This document shows positions 15,054-22,540 of a stretch of 22,819 nucleotides of DNA, one piece after another. Positions within the stretch are counted from its first letter, which is position 1; each line of letters begins with the position of its first letter. Under the pieces are notes generated by a model that worked only from the letters and a program-made list of their open reading frames with translations, made no database searches and was not told where the DNA came from. The stretch is from Pseudorhodobacter antarcticus (GTDB lineage: Bacteria > Pseudomonadota > Alphaproteobacteria > Rhodobacterales > Rhodobacteraceae), in the NCBI GenBank assembly GCA_945860375.1, contig CAMAQR010000058.1:1-22819 (forward strand). The letters run 5' to 3'. The translations under genes were made by a program, and so were the position numbers.

Positions 15054-16528
15054 TGAACAACTCGGCTTATGTGGATTTGATGGCGTATCAGCGCCAGACC
15101 GAAGCTTTGGCCAAGGTGGCAGAGCGGCTGGGCTGGGATCAGGAAACCATGATGCCGCGCGCGGGCACCGAGCAGCGTGGCGAGGAAATGGCGGCGATGG
15201 AGGGCGTGTTGCATGCGCGCCGCACAGACCCGCAGATCGCGCAGTGGTTGGCGGATGCGGCGGCGGTGGATGAGGTGGCTGCGGCGCAGCTTTACCACAT
15301 TGACCGGTCTTACCGCCGGTCGGTCAAGGTTCCGGGCGATCTGGCGCAGGCTTTGGCGCGGGTGACGTCGGTGGCGCAGGGCGTCTGGGCCGGGGCGCGG
15401 GCGGCGGACAAGGTGGCGGATTTCCTGCCGACGTTGAAGGAAGTGATCGGGCTGCGGCGGCAAGAGGCGGAATGTCTGGCCGAGGGCGGCGATCTTTACG
15501 ATGCGCTGATTGATGATTACGAGCCGGGGGCTTCGGCGGAATCGCTGGGCGGGATGTTTGACCGGATGCGGCCCCGGCTGGTGGCTTTGCGCGGGGCGGT
15601 GCTGGACTGCGAGGCTCCGCCCGCTTTGGCCGGGCATTTCGGGCAGGATGCGCAGTTGCGCCTTGCACGGGATCTGGCGGGGGCATTTGGCTATGACTGG
15701 TCGCGCGGCCGGCTGGATCTGGCGGTGCATCCGTTCAGTTCGGGCGGAGGCGATGACAGCCGGATCACCACGCGGGTGGTGGAAAGCGATCCGTTCAACT
15801 GCATCTACTCGACCATTCATGAGGTGGGCCATTCCAGCTATGAACTGGCAATTGACCCCGATTACGCGATGACGCCTCTGGGTCATGGCGTGTCGATGGG
15901 GGTCCATGAAAGCCAGAGCCGGATTTATGAGAACCAGATCGGGCGCGGACAGGCCTTTGCAGGCTGGATGCACGGGCAGATGGCCGAACGCTTTGGACCG
16001 TTGAATGTCGATGGGCCGGAGGGGTTTTATCGGGCCATCAACCGGGTCCAGCCGGGGTTCATCCGGACCGAGGCGGATGAGGTGCACTACAATCTGCACA
16101 TCATGATGCGGTTCGATCTGGAGCGGGCGCTGGTCCGGGGCGATCTGGCGGTGGATGATCTTGAATCTGCCTGGAATGATCGGTTTATGGCAGATTTCGG
16201 GGTGGAAGTGGAGCGTCCGAGCCATGGAATGTTGCAAGATGTACATTGGTCGGTTGGCCTGTTTGGCTATTTCCCGACCTATACCTTGGGCAATGTTTAT
16301 GCGGGATGTCTGAACAAGGCGATGCGCGCGGCGGTGCCGGACATTGATGCGGCATTGGCGCGGGGAGACACGTCGGGGGCGACGGGTTGGCTGCGCGAGA
16401 ACCTGCAGCGCCACGGCGGATTGCGCAAACCGTCCGAGACCATCGCGCTGGCCTGTGGGTTCGAGCCGACAGAAGGGCCGCTATTGGATTATCTGGAGGC
16501 CAAGTTCCGCGACCTGTACCGGTTGTGA
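15053..16528 (+). CDS. M32-family metallocarboxypeptidase (Taq type)
   Basis: A 491-residue carboxypeptidase that removes C-terminal residues from peptides in the cytosol. The zinc motif HEVGH is at 256-260, with the second zinc/catalytic block VHESQSR at 284-290 (Glu286). The family-specific HPFSSGGGDDSRITTR is at 226-241. The N-terminal LGWDQETMMPRAG and C-terminal NLQRHGGLRKPSE are also typical, and length is close to the usual ~500. The start at 15053 overlaps the ctaA stop by one base, and AAGGGGA lies upstream. An in-frame extension to 14978 would lie wholly inside ctaA and is rejected. A 4-base overlap leads to the MFS gene, so ctaA, this gene and the transporter form a coupled run. 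Confidence 0.95.
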   Translation: MNNSAYVDLMAYQRQTEALAKVAERLGWDQETMMPRAGTEQRGEEMAAMEGVLHARRTDPQIAQWLADAAAVDEVAAAQLYHIDRSYRRSVKVPGDLAQALARVTSVAQGVWAGARAADKVADFLPTLKEVIGLRRQEAECLAEGGDLYDALIDDYEPGASAESLGGMFDRMRPRLVALRGAVLDCEAPPALAGHFGQDAQLRLARDLAGAFGYDWSRGRLDLAVHPFSSGGGDDSRITTRVVESDPFNCIYSTIHEVGHSSYELAIDPDYAMTPLGHGVSMGVHESQSRIYENQIGRGQAFAGWMHGQMAERFGPLNVDGPEGFYRAINRVQPGFIRTEADEVHYNLHIMMRFDLERALVRGDLAVDDLESAWNDRFMADFGVEVERPSHGMLQDVHWSVGLFGYFPTYTLGNVYAGCLNKAMRAAVPDIDAALARGDTSGATGWLRENLQRHGGLRKPSETIALACGFEPTEGPLLDYLEAKFRDLYRL

Positions 16529-17709
16529 CCGCCGACCGACAATCTTGGGCGGTGTGGCTGCTGGCCATGGGCCAGACGCTGACCTATGCGGGCGTTTATT
16601 ATGCGTTTCCGGCGCTGTTGCCGGATTTGCAGGCACAAACCGGGTGGTCGGTGGCGGAATTGGCTTTCGGGCCGACGCTGGGCTTTCTGGTGATGGCAGT
16701 GCTGACGCCCTTTACCGGGCGCTGGGTGGACCGGGGCTTTGGCGGCGAAATGCTGACCTATGCGCCGGTGTTGATGGCGCTGGGCGTGGCGGCATTGGGA
16801 TTTGCGCCTGCGCCTTGGGTGTGGTGGGTGATCTGGGCGGTGATCGGGTTTGCGCAGGCCTGCTGTTTGTATGAAAGCTGCTTTGCCTTTCTGACCCGGC
16901 GCTTGGGCGGTGGTGCGCGGTTGGCGATCACGCGGGTGACGCTGGTGGCGGGGTTTGCGGGCACGCTGGCCTTTCCCTTGGGGGACTGGCTGGGGCGGAG
17001 CTTGGGCGGGCAGGGGGCTTTGGTGGCCTTTGCGGGGCTTATTTTGCTGGCGGTTCCGGTGAATGCTTTCGCGGTGCGGGCCTTGCGGCGACTGGACCGG
17101 TCCGGGGCTGCGCGGCCAGCACCCGAGCCGGGCGCTTTGCATGCGGCGCTGCGACAGCCGTCGTTCTGGGCGATTTCAGGGATTTTCGGGCTGATCTGGC
17201 TGAACCACGGCATATTGCTGACCTATGTGCTGATGCTGTTTGAAGATCGGGGTGCGGGAGCGGGAATGGCAACGCTGGCCGCCGCCTGCATTGGGCCATC
17301 GCAGGTGTTGGGGCGGTTCGTGTTGCTGATGAACGAGGCGCGGATCGGCAATGCGCGGGCGACGCTGTGGTCGCTGGGCGGGGTGGTGATTGCGGGCGCG
17401 GTGTTGATCGTGGCGGGGCTGGTGCCAGCGCTGATCTTTGTGTTCGCCGCGTTGCAGGGTGCCGGGGCGGGGCTGTTGTCGGTGCTGCGGCCGATGCTGG
17501 TGGTGGATATTCTGGGGCGGCGCGGGTTTGGCGCCATTTCAGGGGCGGTGGCGGTGGCGCCGATTCTGGCATCCGCCGCGGCACCTTCGGTGGGGGCGGG
17601 GCTGTTGGTATGGGGCGGGCCTACGTTGGTGTTTGCGGCTTGTTTTGCGATGGCAGTCGTGGGGATGGGGTTGGCGGTCTGGTTGCTGCAATTCAAGAAA
17701 AGCGCATGA
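16525..17709 (+). CDS. MFS transporter
   Basis: A 394-residue major-facilitator protein with about 12 hydrophobic segments. It starts with SWAVWLLAMGQTLTYAGVYYAFPALLPDL. The loop between TM2 and TM3 reads GRWVDRGFGGE, a variant of the MFS G-x-x-x-D-R-x-G-R motif. A hydrophilic central loop (about residues 188-210, RRLDRSGAARPAPEPG) splits the two six-helix halves. The substrate is unknown; the pattern is of the monocarboxylate/oxalate-like MFS branch at best. The GTG start at 16525 overlaps the peptidase stop (GTGA). A longer frame from 16387 lies inside the peptidase gene and is rejected. Its stop is 7 bases from the convergent crotonase-family gene. Confidence 0.86.
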   Translation: MTADRQSWAVWLLAMGQTLTYAGVYYAFPALLPDLQAQTGWSVAELAFGPTLGFLVMAVLTPFTGRWVDRGFGGEMLTYAPVLMALGVAALGFAPAPWVWWVIWAVIGFAQACCLYESCFAFLTRRLGGGARLAITRVTLVAGFAGTLAFPLGDWLGRSLGGQGALVAFAGLILLAVPVNAFAVRALRRLDRSGAARPAPEPGALHAALRQPSFWAISGIFGLIWLNHGILLTYVLMLFEDRGAGAGMATLAAACIGPSQVLGRFVLLMNEARIGNARATLWSLGGVVIAGAVLIVAGLVPALIFVFAALQGAGAGLLSVLRPMLVVDILGRRGFGAISGAVAVAPILASAAAPSVGAGLLVWGGPTLVFAACFAMAVVGMGLAVWLLQFKKSA

Positions 17710-17716
17710 TGCCCCC

Positions 17717-18508
17717 CTACCGACGTCTTTCCAGGAAAGCAGTGATGCCGTCATTGGTGGCATCAAGCAGGATGTTTTCCACCATGGTGGCCCCGGCAAG
17801 GGCATAGGCTTCGCGCGTGGGCAGGCCCGATTGCGCGGCGAAGGCGGCTTTGCCCAGTTGCAGCGCCTCGGGGAGTTTGGCGGCGAGGGTTTGGGCCAGC
17901 GCTTGGGTGGCAGCGTCCAACGCGTCAGGGGGGGCGATGCGGTTGATCAGGCCGACCTCACGCGCGCGGGCGGCGTCGATGAATTCGCCGGTGGACAGCA
18001 TTTCGAACGCCACGGCGGGGGCGACTTTGCGGGTCAGGGCGACCATGGGGGTCGCGCAGAACAGACCGATGTTGATGCCGTTGACGCCAAAGCGGGTGCC
18101 GGTGGCGGCCACGGCCAGATCACAGGAGGCGACGAGTTGGCAACCGGCGGCGGTGGCCACACCCTGGACCTGCGCGATCACGGGTTGCGGCAAGGCGGTC
18201 AACGCCTGCATCATTGCGGTGCAATCGGCGAACAATCGGGTGAAGGCGGCGCGGCCCGCATCTTCGGTGTTTTCGTCGGCAGCAGTGCGGGCAGCCTGCA
18301 TTTCGCGCAGATCATGGCCCGCGCAAAAGGCTTTGCCCGCGCCTTTCAGCACGACCACGCGGATGGTTTGATCTGTCGCGAGCGCTGCGATCTGGGCGGT
18401 CAGCGCGGCGATCATCGCGGTGGACAGCGCGTTGAAGCTGGCGGGCGCGTTCAGGGTCAGGGTGGCGATTCCCGCGTGATCGTGGCGCAGCAAGATGTCG
18501 TCGGTCAT
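17717..18508 (-). CDS. Enoyl-CoA hydratase/isomerase-family protein (ECHDC3-like)
   Basis: A 263-residue crotonase-fold protein. The CoA-binding and oxyanion elements are clear: GIATLTLNAPASFNALS (13-29), GKAFCAGHDLREM (58-70) and VQGVATAAGCQLVASCDLAVA (114-134). The two glutamates that hydrate enoyl-CoA in classical enzymes are absent: Gln124 stands in GCQL where C-E-L is usual, and Gly144 in FGVNG where F-G-x-P-E is usual. This resembles the ECHDC3-like subgroup, so ordinary hydratase activity is doubtful. AGGGAGG lies 6 bases before the ATG, an excellent ribosome site. The gene is divergent from a PaaI-like thioesterase, which suggests a shared acyl-CoA role. Confidence 0.87.
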   Translation of the reverse strand: MTDDILLRHDHAGIATLTLNAPASFNALSTAMIAALTAQIAALATDQTIRVVVLKGAGKAFCAGHDLREMQAARTAADENTEDAGRAAFTRLFADCTAMMQALTALPQPVIAQVQGVATAAGCQLVASCDLAVAATGTRFGVNGINIGLFCATPMVALTRKVAPAVAFEMLSTGEFIDAARAREVGLINRIAPPDALDAATQALAQTLAAKLPEALQLGKAAFAAQSGLPTREAYALAGATMVENILLDATNDGITAFLERRR

Positions 18509-18563
18509 TGCATCCTCCCTTTGGATTGGCCAAGTCTAGGCGCGGATGCGATCGGGGGAAAGT

Positions 18564-18980
18564 ATGTTGGTGATGGATGGTCCGGCGTTGCAGGTGTTTT
18601 TGCAGCGCGATTTCGGGCAAGTGGCCGAAGATTTCGCGGTGGAGCGGGTGGGCGCGTCCGGGCTGACGCTGCGGTTGCGGGTGGCCGAGCGGCATTTGCG
18701 GCCCGGCGGCACGGTGTCGGGGCCGTCGATGTTCGCGCTGGCGGATGTGGCGATGTATCTGGCGATCCTGTCGCGGATCGGGCCGGTGGCTTTGGCCGTG
18801 ACCACCAATTGCAGCATGGATTTCATGCGCAAACCGGCGGCGGGACTGGATGTGTTGGCCCATGCGCGGATTTTGAAGCTGGGGCGGCGGTTGGCGGTGG
18901 GGGATGTGTTGTTGTATTCCGAAGGCCTCACCGAGCCGGTGGCGCGGGCTGGGCTGACCTATGCGGTCCCGCAGACGTGA
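18564..18980 (+). CDS. PaaI-like hotdog-fold thioesterase
   Basis: A 138-residue protein of the PaaI/YdiI hotdog family, which hydrolyses acyl-CoA thioesters. It has LRPGGTVSGPSMFALADVAMYLAI (46-69), containing the G-G-x-x-x-G-x-x-x-x-x-x-D-x-A pattern with catalytic-type Asp61. VALAVTTNCSMDFMRKPAAG and LDVLAHARILKLGRRLAVGDVLLYSE, the central helix-strand blocks, follow. The ATG at 18564 is favoured because GGGGGA lies 4-5 bases upstream; the in-frame ATG at 18546 would add six residues. It is divergent from the crotonase-family gene with a gap of about 50 bp, so the two may share control. The substrate is not predictable. Confidence 0.85.
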   Translation: MLVMDGPALQVFLQRDFGQVAEDFAVERVGASGLTLRLRVAERHLRPGGTVSGPSMFALADVAMYLAILSRIGPVALAVTTNCSMDFMRKPAAGLDVLAHARILKLGRRLAVGDVLLYSEGLTEPVARAGLTYAVPQT

Positions 18981-18995
18981 TGGGCCCTGCCAATG

Positions 18996-19016
18996 GGGTG
19001 GGTTCTTCACCCACCC
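18996..19016. terminator. Stem-loop between thioesterase and bactofilin genes
   Basis: GGGTGGGT (18996-19003) pairs perfectly with ACCCACCC (19009-19016) around TCTTC, in the 65-bp gap between convergent genes. A TTTTT run lies 20 bases further on, at 19036-19040. It may serve both genes. Confidence 0.5.
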
Positions 19017-19045
19017 TGCGGAGGGTGACAGAGCGTTTTTGCCGA

Positions 19046-19429
19046 TCAGGCCTTGGCTTTGGTGAAGCGGCCTTCGATCTGGGCGCCGCTTTCGATGATC
19101 AGGGTAGAATAGCTGATGTCGGCGGCCACTTGGGCGGCGGCGCGCAGGGTGAAGCTTTGGCTGTCGACGCGGCCATCCAGCTTGCCCTTGACCTCAACCG
19201 TTTCGGCGCTGACCTGACCTGAGACGCGGCCTTCGCTGCCGATGATCAGACCCTGTGCCGACACCGAACCTTCGATGTCGCCCAACACTTCGATGGTGCC
19301 GGTCGAAGTGATCTCACCGACGATCTTGAGATCGGAGGACAGAATGGAGCGGTTGTTGCTGCTGCTGTTGCCACCCGAAGTCGGGCGGGGCACTGGTGCT
19401 GCGGTCGGGTCGGCTGGTTTGGAGAACAT
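19046..19429 (-). CDS. Bactofilin (polymer-forming cytoskeletal protein)
   Basis: A 127-residue protein. After a Pro/Ser/Asn-rich disordered start (residues 1-27), a bactofilin beta-helix core follows: SILSSDLKIVGEITSTGTIE, VLGDIEGSVSAQGLIIGSEG, RVSGQVSAETVEVKGKLDGR and ADISYSTLIIESGAQIEG. The short hydrophobic/glycine turns repeat every ~17 residues. Bactofilins self-assemble without nucleotide into filaments that organise cell-wall enzymes or polar structures. No membrane anchor or peptidase neighbour is present. The start at 19429 is chosen because AAGGGA lies about 7 bases upstream and MFSK begins the disordered tail. A longer frame to 19576 runs into the divergent gene's leader. Confidence 0.92.
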   Translation of the reverse strand: MFSKPADPTAAPVPRPTSGGNSSSNNRSILSSDLKIVGEITSTGTIEVLGDIEGSVSAQGLIIGSEGRVSGQVSAETVEVKGKLDGRVDSQSFTLRAAAQVAADISYSTLIIESGAQIEGRFTKAKA

Positions 19430-19604
19430 CGTCGCATCCCTTGGGGTGTGAGTTCGGCGATAAGGACCGATAGGGGCGGTCGGGTCAACCCCGCCTGTGG
19501 CCGCAACTGTCGCAAAGCGCCGTTTGCGGTCGCGCTTTGGCTGACAACCGCACAGGGATTTGATCAGATGCAGCAAAGGAATCGCCCCAAGGAGGGGGCC
19601 TCAT

Positions 19605-20588
19605 ATGACCCAACCTCGCAATGACGGTTTTTTCGCCCCGGTGTCCGGCTTTGATCTGCCGCGATTCGCAGGCATCCCCACCTTTATGCGGCTGCCGCAT
19701 GTGCCGTTTGACCATGCGCGATTTGGCGACGTTGAGATCGGCTTGATCGGCGCGCCCTGGGATGGCGGCACCACCAACCGCCCCGGCCCGCGCCACGGGC
19801 CGCGCCAGCTGCGCGATCTGTCGACGATGATCCGGGCGATGAACGGGGTGAGCTGGGTGGCGCCGTTTGAATTGGCCAATTGCGCCGATCTGGGCGATGT
19901 GGCGCCGAACCCCGGCGATCTGACGGATTCGCTGGCCCGGATGGAGGCGTTTTATGATCGGGTGGTGGCGGCGGGGGTGTTGCCGCTGACCGGGGGCGGC
20001 GATCATCTTTGCAGCCTGCCGATCCTGCGGGCGGTGGCCAAGGCCCGCCCGGTGGGGATGATACAGTTCGACAGTCACACTGATCTGAACGACGTTTACT
20101 TTGGCACCAGCCGTTACAACCACGGCACGCCTTTCCGCCGAGCGGTGGAAGAGGGGCTGATTGATCCCAAACGCTACTGTCTGATCGGCATTCGCGGCAC
20201 CGCCTATGGGCGCGAGGATTGGGATTTTGCGGCGGCCAACGGCATTCGGATCATTCCGATCGCCGAGTTTCATGCGCGCGGGGTTGAGGACGTGATGGCC
20301 GAGGCGCGCGACATTGTCGGGCAGGGTGACACCTATATCACCTATGACATTGATTTCGTCGATCCGACCTTTGCACCGGGCACCGGGACGCCCGAAGTGG
20401 GCGGGCCAAATTCGTGGCAGGCCTTGCAGGTGGCGCGGTTGCTGCAAGGGGTGAATATAGTGGGGGCTGATCTGGTGGAAGTGTCACCGCCCTTTGATGC
20501 CAGTGGCGGCACGGCCTGGCTGGGGATTTCGATCATGTTCGAGATGCTGTGCGTGATGGCGCAAAGGGTGGCGGGGTTGCGCGGCTGA
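19605..20588 (+). CDS. speB: Agmatinase-family ureohydrolase
   Basis: A 327-residue binuclear-manganese ureohydrolase. Metal ligands are visible in GGGDH (His134), FDSHTD (Asp156, His158, Asp160) and TYDIDFVDPTFAPGTGTPE (Asp248, Asp250). Agmatinase cleaves agmatine to putrescine and urea. Relatives act on guanidinobutyrate or other guanidino compounds, and this sequence cannot decide between them, so the symbol is tentative. It has Cys after GGDHL and Ser in place of Ala in the D-A-H-x-D motif. The ATG at 19605 is preceded by AAGGAGGGGG, and an in-frame ATG at 19560 is less well placed. A dispersed hairpin element separates it from a downstream amidohydrolase gene. Confidence 0.88.
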   Translation: MTQPRNDGFFAPVSGFDLPRFAGIPTFMRLPHVPFDHARFGDVEIGLIGAPWDGGTTNRPGPRHGPRQLRDLSTMIRAMNGVSWVAPFELANCADLGDVAPNPGDLTDSLARMEAFYDRVVAAGVLPLTGGGDHLCSLPILRAVAKARPVGMIQFDSHTDLNDVYFGTSRYNHGTPFRRAVEEGLIDPKRYCLIGIRGTAYGREDWDFAAANGIRIIPIAEFHARGVEDVMAEARDIVGQGDTYITYDIDFVDPTFAPGTGTPEVGGPNSWQALQVARLLQGVNIVGADLVEVSPPFDASGGTAWLGISIMFEMLCVMAQRVAGLRG

Positions 20589-20598
20589 GGCGGTGTGA

Positions 20599-20652
20599 CC
20601 GGGGGTTTCACACCCCCGGACCCCGGTGGGATGTTTGAGCCAATGTGAAAGG
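20599..20652 (+). repeat. Dispersed intergenic element, copy B (before the amidohydrolase)
   Basis: A perfect 8-bp hairpin CCGGGGGT/ACCCCCGG (20599-20606 with 20612-20619) is followed by ACCCCGG and GGATGTTTGAGCCAATGTG. It then continues AAAGG. The tail matches copy A almost base for base. AAAGG at 20648-20652 lies 7 bases before the amidohydrolase ATG at 20660 and is its only plausible ribosome site. The hairpin may attenuate read-through from the ureohydrolase gene. Confidence 0.65.
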
Positions 20653-20659
20653 CATAGAG

Positions 20660-22324
20660 ATGACGGCTGAGATGATCGTGACCAATGCGAAGGTCTTGAC
20701 GATGGATGCGGGGCGGCCTCGGGCAGAGGCTGTGGCTGTGGCGGGCGGCAAGATTGTGGCTGTCGGGTCTGCGGCGGAAGTTGCGGCGCTGGCGGGGGCT
20801 GAGACTCGGGTTATCGATGCGGGCGGACGGACGTTGCTGCCGGGGTTCTTTGAGAGCCATTTGCATCTGGTGCTGGGCGGCAATGAATTGACGCAGTTGC
20901 AGATCGGTGGGGTGCATGGCTTTGACGCGTTGAAGGCGGCGTTTGAGGGGTATGCGCTGCTTTATCCCGCCACGGCTTTGCTGATGGCGCAGGGGGCGTC
21001 TTATGAGATTTTGGATGCTGCGGTCACGCGGCACGATCTGGACCGGGTGATTGCCGATCGCCCGATTGCGATGATGTCACCGGATCACCATACGGTTTGG
21101 GCCAATACGGCCGCTTTGACGGCGGCAGGGCTGTTACAGGGGGCCGCCATGCCGCATGGGCATGAAGTGGTGATGGCAGCCGATGGCACGGCCAGCGGCG
21201 AGTTGCGCGAGTTTGAGGCGTTCGGGCCGATCTTGGCTTTGGGTGGCGAGGCGCATTTGCAGTTGGGGATTGCGACGGGGGGCGAGCCTGAGCCTTGGCC
21301 AAGCGCTGCGGTGCGCGCCAAGGATAAGGACAAGATCGCGGCAGGACTTGCCCACTGCGCGGCGCACGGCATCACCTCGATGGTGAACATGGATGGCAAT
21401 CGCTACACCTGCCAGCTGCTGCGCGAGATGAAAGACGAGGGGCGGTTGACCGCGCGGGTCAAGGTGCCGTTCCATTTCAAGCCGCATATGGAATTGTCGG
21501 ACCTCGAGCGGGCCTCAGCCATGACGGTGGAGTACAAGGACGACTGGGTGTCGTCGGGCTTTGTGAAGATGTTCATGGATGGCGTGGTCGACAGTCGCAC
21601 GGCGTTCATGCTGAACGACTATCCGGGGACGACGGAGCGCGGCGAGCCGTTGTTTGAACCCGAGCGATTCAAGGCGATCTGTGCAGAGATTGATCGGCGG
21701 GGCTTGCAGATTGCGGTCCATGCGATTGGCGATGGCGCGGTGCGCACCACGATTGATGGCTATGAGGCGGCGGGCATGGCCAATGGCCGGCGCGACATGC
21801 GCCACAGGATTGAGCATATCGAGCTGATTGCGCGCAGCGATATTGCGCGGCTGGGGGCGTTGGGGATCACGGCTTCGGTGCAGCCGCCACATCCGCCGGG
21901 TGCTATGGATTTCCCGATGTCTTCCATGGAGACGGTGTTTGACCGGGATCGTTGGGTCGATGCCTATCTGTGGAAGTCTCTGGCAGATCAGGGCGCGCCT
22001 TTGGCTTTCGCCTCGGATTGGCCGGTGACGGATGTGTCGGTGATGCGGGGACTTCAGGCCGCGCTGACTCGGGTGCCGTTTGAGGGGGCTGCGGATGAGC
22101 GGATCAGTCTGATGCGGAGCCTATACGCCTATACTGCGGGCGGGGCGTGGGCCGCGCATATGGAAAGCGTCACCGGCAAGCTGGTTGTGGGCTTGGCGGC
22201 GGACCTGGTGCTGATTGATGCAGATATTGAGTCGGTGGAGTCGGGTGATTTGGGTGGCACGGGAATCGCGCTGACGATTGCGGGCGGAAACATCACCCAT
22301 CAGAGCGCAGGATTCGCCATCTGA
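20660..22324 (+). CDS. Amidohydrolase, YtcJ-like
   Basis: A 554-residue metal-dependent hydrolase of the amidohydrolase superfamily, YtcJ/AepA-like branch. Metal-ligand candidates are the H-x-H pair in FFESHLHLV (His67, His69), the lysine in GFVKMFMDGVVDSRTA (Lys303), HAIGDGAVR (His354), RIEHIELI (His386), and the acid in FASDWPV (Asp453). A small beta domain formed by both termini (MIVTNAKVLTMDAGRPRAEA and AADLVLIDADIESVE) is typical. The substrate is unknown; members cleave C-N bonds of amides or cyclic ureides. The ATG at 20660 is preferred over an in-frame GTG at 20645, with AAAGG from the repeat upstream. No signal peptide is seen. It closes the plus-strand unit with speB. Confidence 0.9.
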   Translation: MTAEMIVTNAKVLTMDAGRPRAEAVAVAGGKIVAVGSAAEVAALAGAETRVIDAGGRTLLPGFFESHLHLVLGGNELTQLQIGGVHGFDALKAAFEGYALLYPATALLMAQGASYEILDAAVTRHDLDRVIADRPIAMMSPDHHTVWANTAALTAAGLLQGAAMPHGHEVVMAADGTASGELREFEAFGPILALGGEAHLQLGIATGGEPEPWPSAAVRAKDKDKIAAGLAHCAAHGITSMVNMDGNRYTCQLLREMKDEGRLTARVKVPFHFKPHMELSDLERASAMTVEYKDDWVSSGFVKMFMDGVVDSRTAFMLNDYPGTTERGEPLFEPERFKAICAEIDRRGLQIAVHAIGDGAVRTTIDGYEAAGMANGRRDMRHRIEHIELIARSDIARLGALGITASVQPPHPPGAMDFPMSSMETVFDRDRWVDAYLWKSLADQGAPLAFASDWPVTDVSVMRGLQAALTRVPFEGAADERISLMRSLYAYTAGGAWAAHMESVTGKLVVGLAADLVLIDADIESVESGDLGGTGIALTIAGGNITHQSAGFAI

Positions 22325-22340
22325 GGTGAGGATTCGGAAA

Positions 22341-22412
22341 GATTCGGGGCGTTGAAGCCCGAATCAAAGGCGCAGATTTGGGGGCTGGTCCGAATTTGCG
22401 CCTTTTCTCTTT
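22341..22412 (+). terminator. Two tandem stem-loops ending the amidohydrolase unit
   Basis: The first stem pairs GATTCGGG (22341-22348) with CCCGAATC (22358-22365). The second pairs AAAGGCGCAGATT (22366-22378) with AATTTGCGCCTTT (22393-22405): 13 bp with one G-T pair, a 14-base loop, and then a TTCTCTTT stretch. The second is a convincing rho-independent terminator. It insulates the presumed rRNA operon downstream. Confidence 0.75.
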
Positions 22413-22505
22413 CCAGCATCTGCCTCACCAAGCAGCAGCATCTGTGAAAATCCCCTGTAAACATTGAGCGTGACAAGAAAATGACGAAGTTGCGCATTTT
22501 TCCTC

Positions 22506-22534
22506 TTGCGGGTTTCGGCGACTGACCCTAAACA
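22506..22534 (+). promoter_or_regulatory. Candidate rRNA operon promoter
   Basis: TTGCGG (22506-22511) and TAAACA (22529-22534) are spaced by exactly 17 bp. They lie about 140 bases upstream of a boxA-like element and downstream of a strong terminator. Placement and spacing are good; the -35 is an imperfect match. Confidence 0.42.
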
Positions 22535-22540
22535 CCGCCT

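Noticed and set aside
15014..16414. 466-residue minus-strand open frame opposite the M32 peptidase
   Set aside because: Composition of an antisense frame; the plus-strand peptidase motifs are unambiguous.
17438..19222. 594-residue plus-strand open frame across the MFS end and the crotonase gene
   Set aside because: Gly/Arg-rich composition, overlaps well-supported genes on both strands, no recognisable domain.
19511..19538. Overlapping inverted repeats (CGCAAA/TTTGCG and AAAGCGC/GCGCTTT) between the bactofilin and ureohydrolase genes
   Set aside because: Stems are short and mutually exclusive. Position in a divergent promoter region is suggestive, but there is no match to a known operator.
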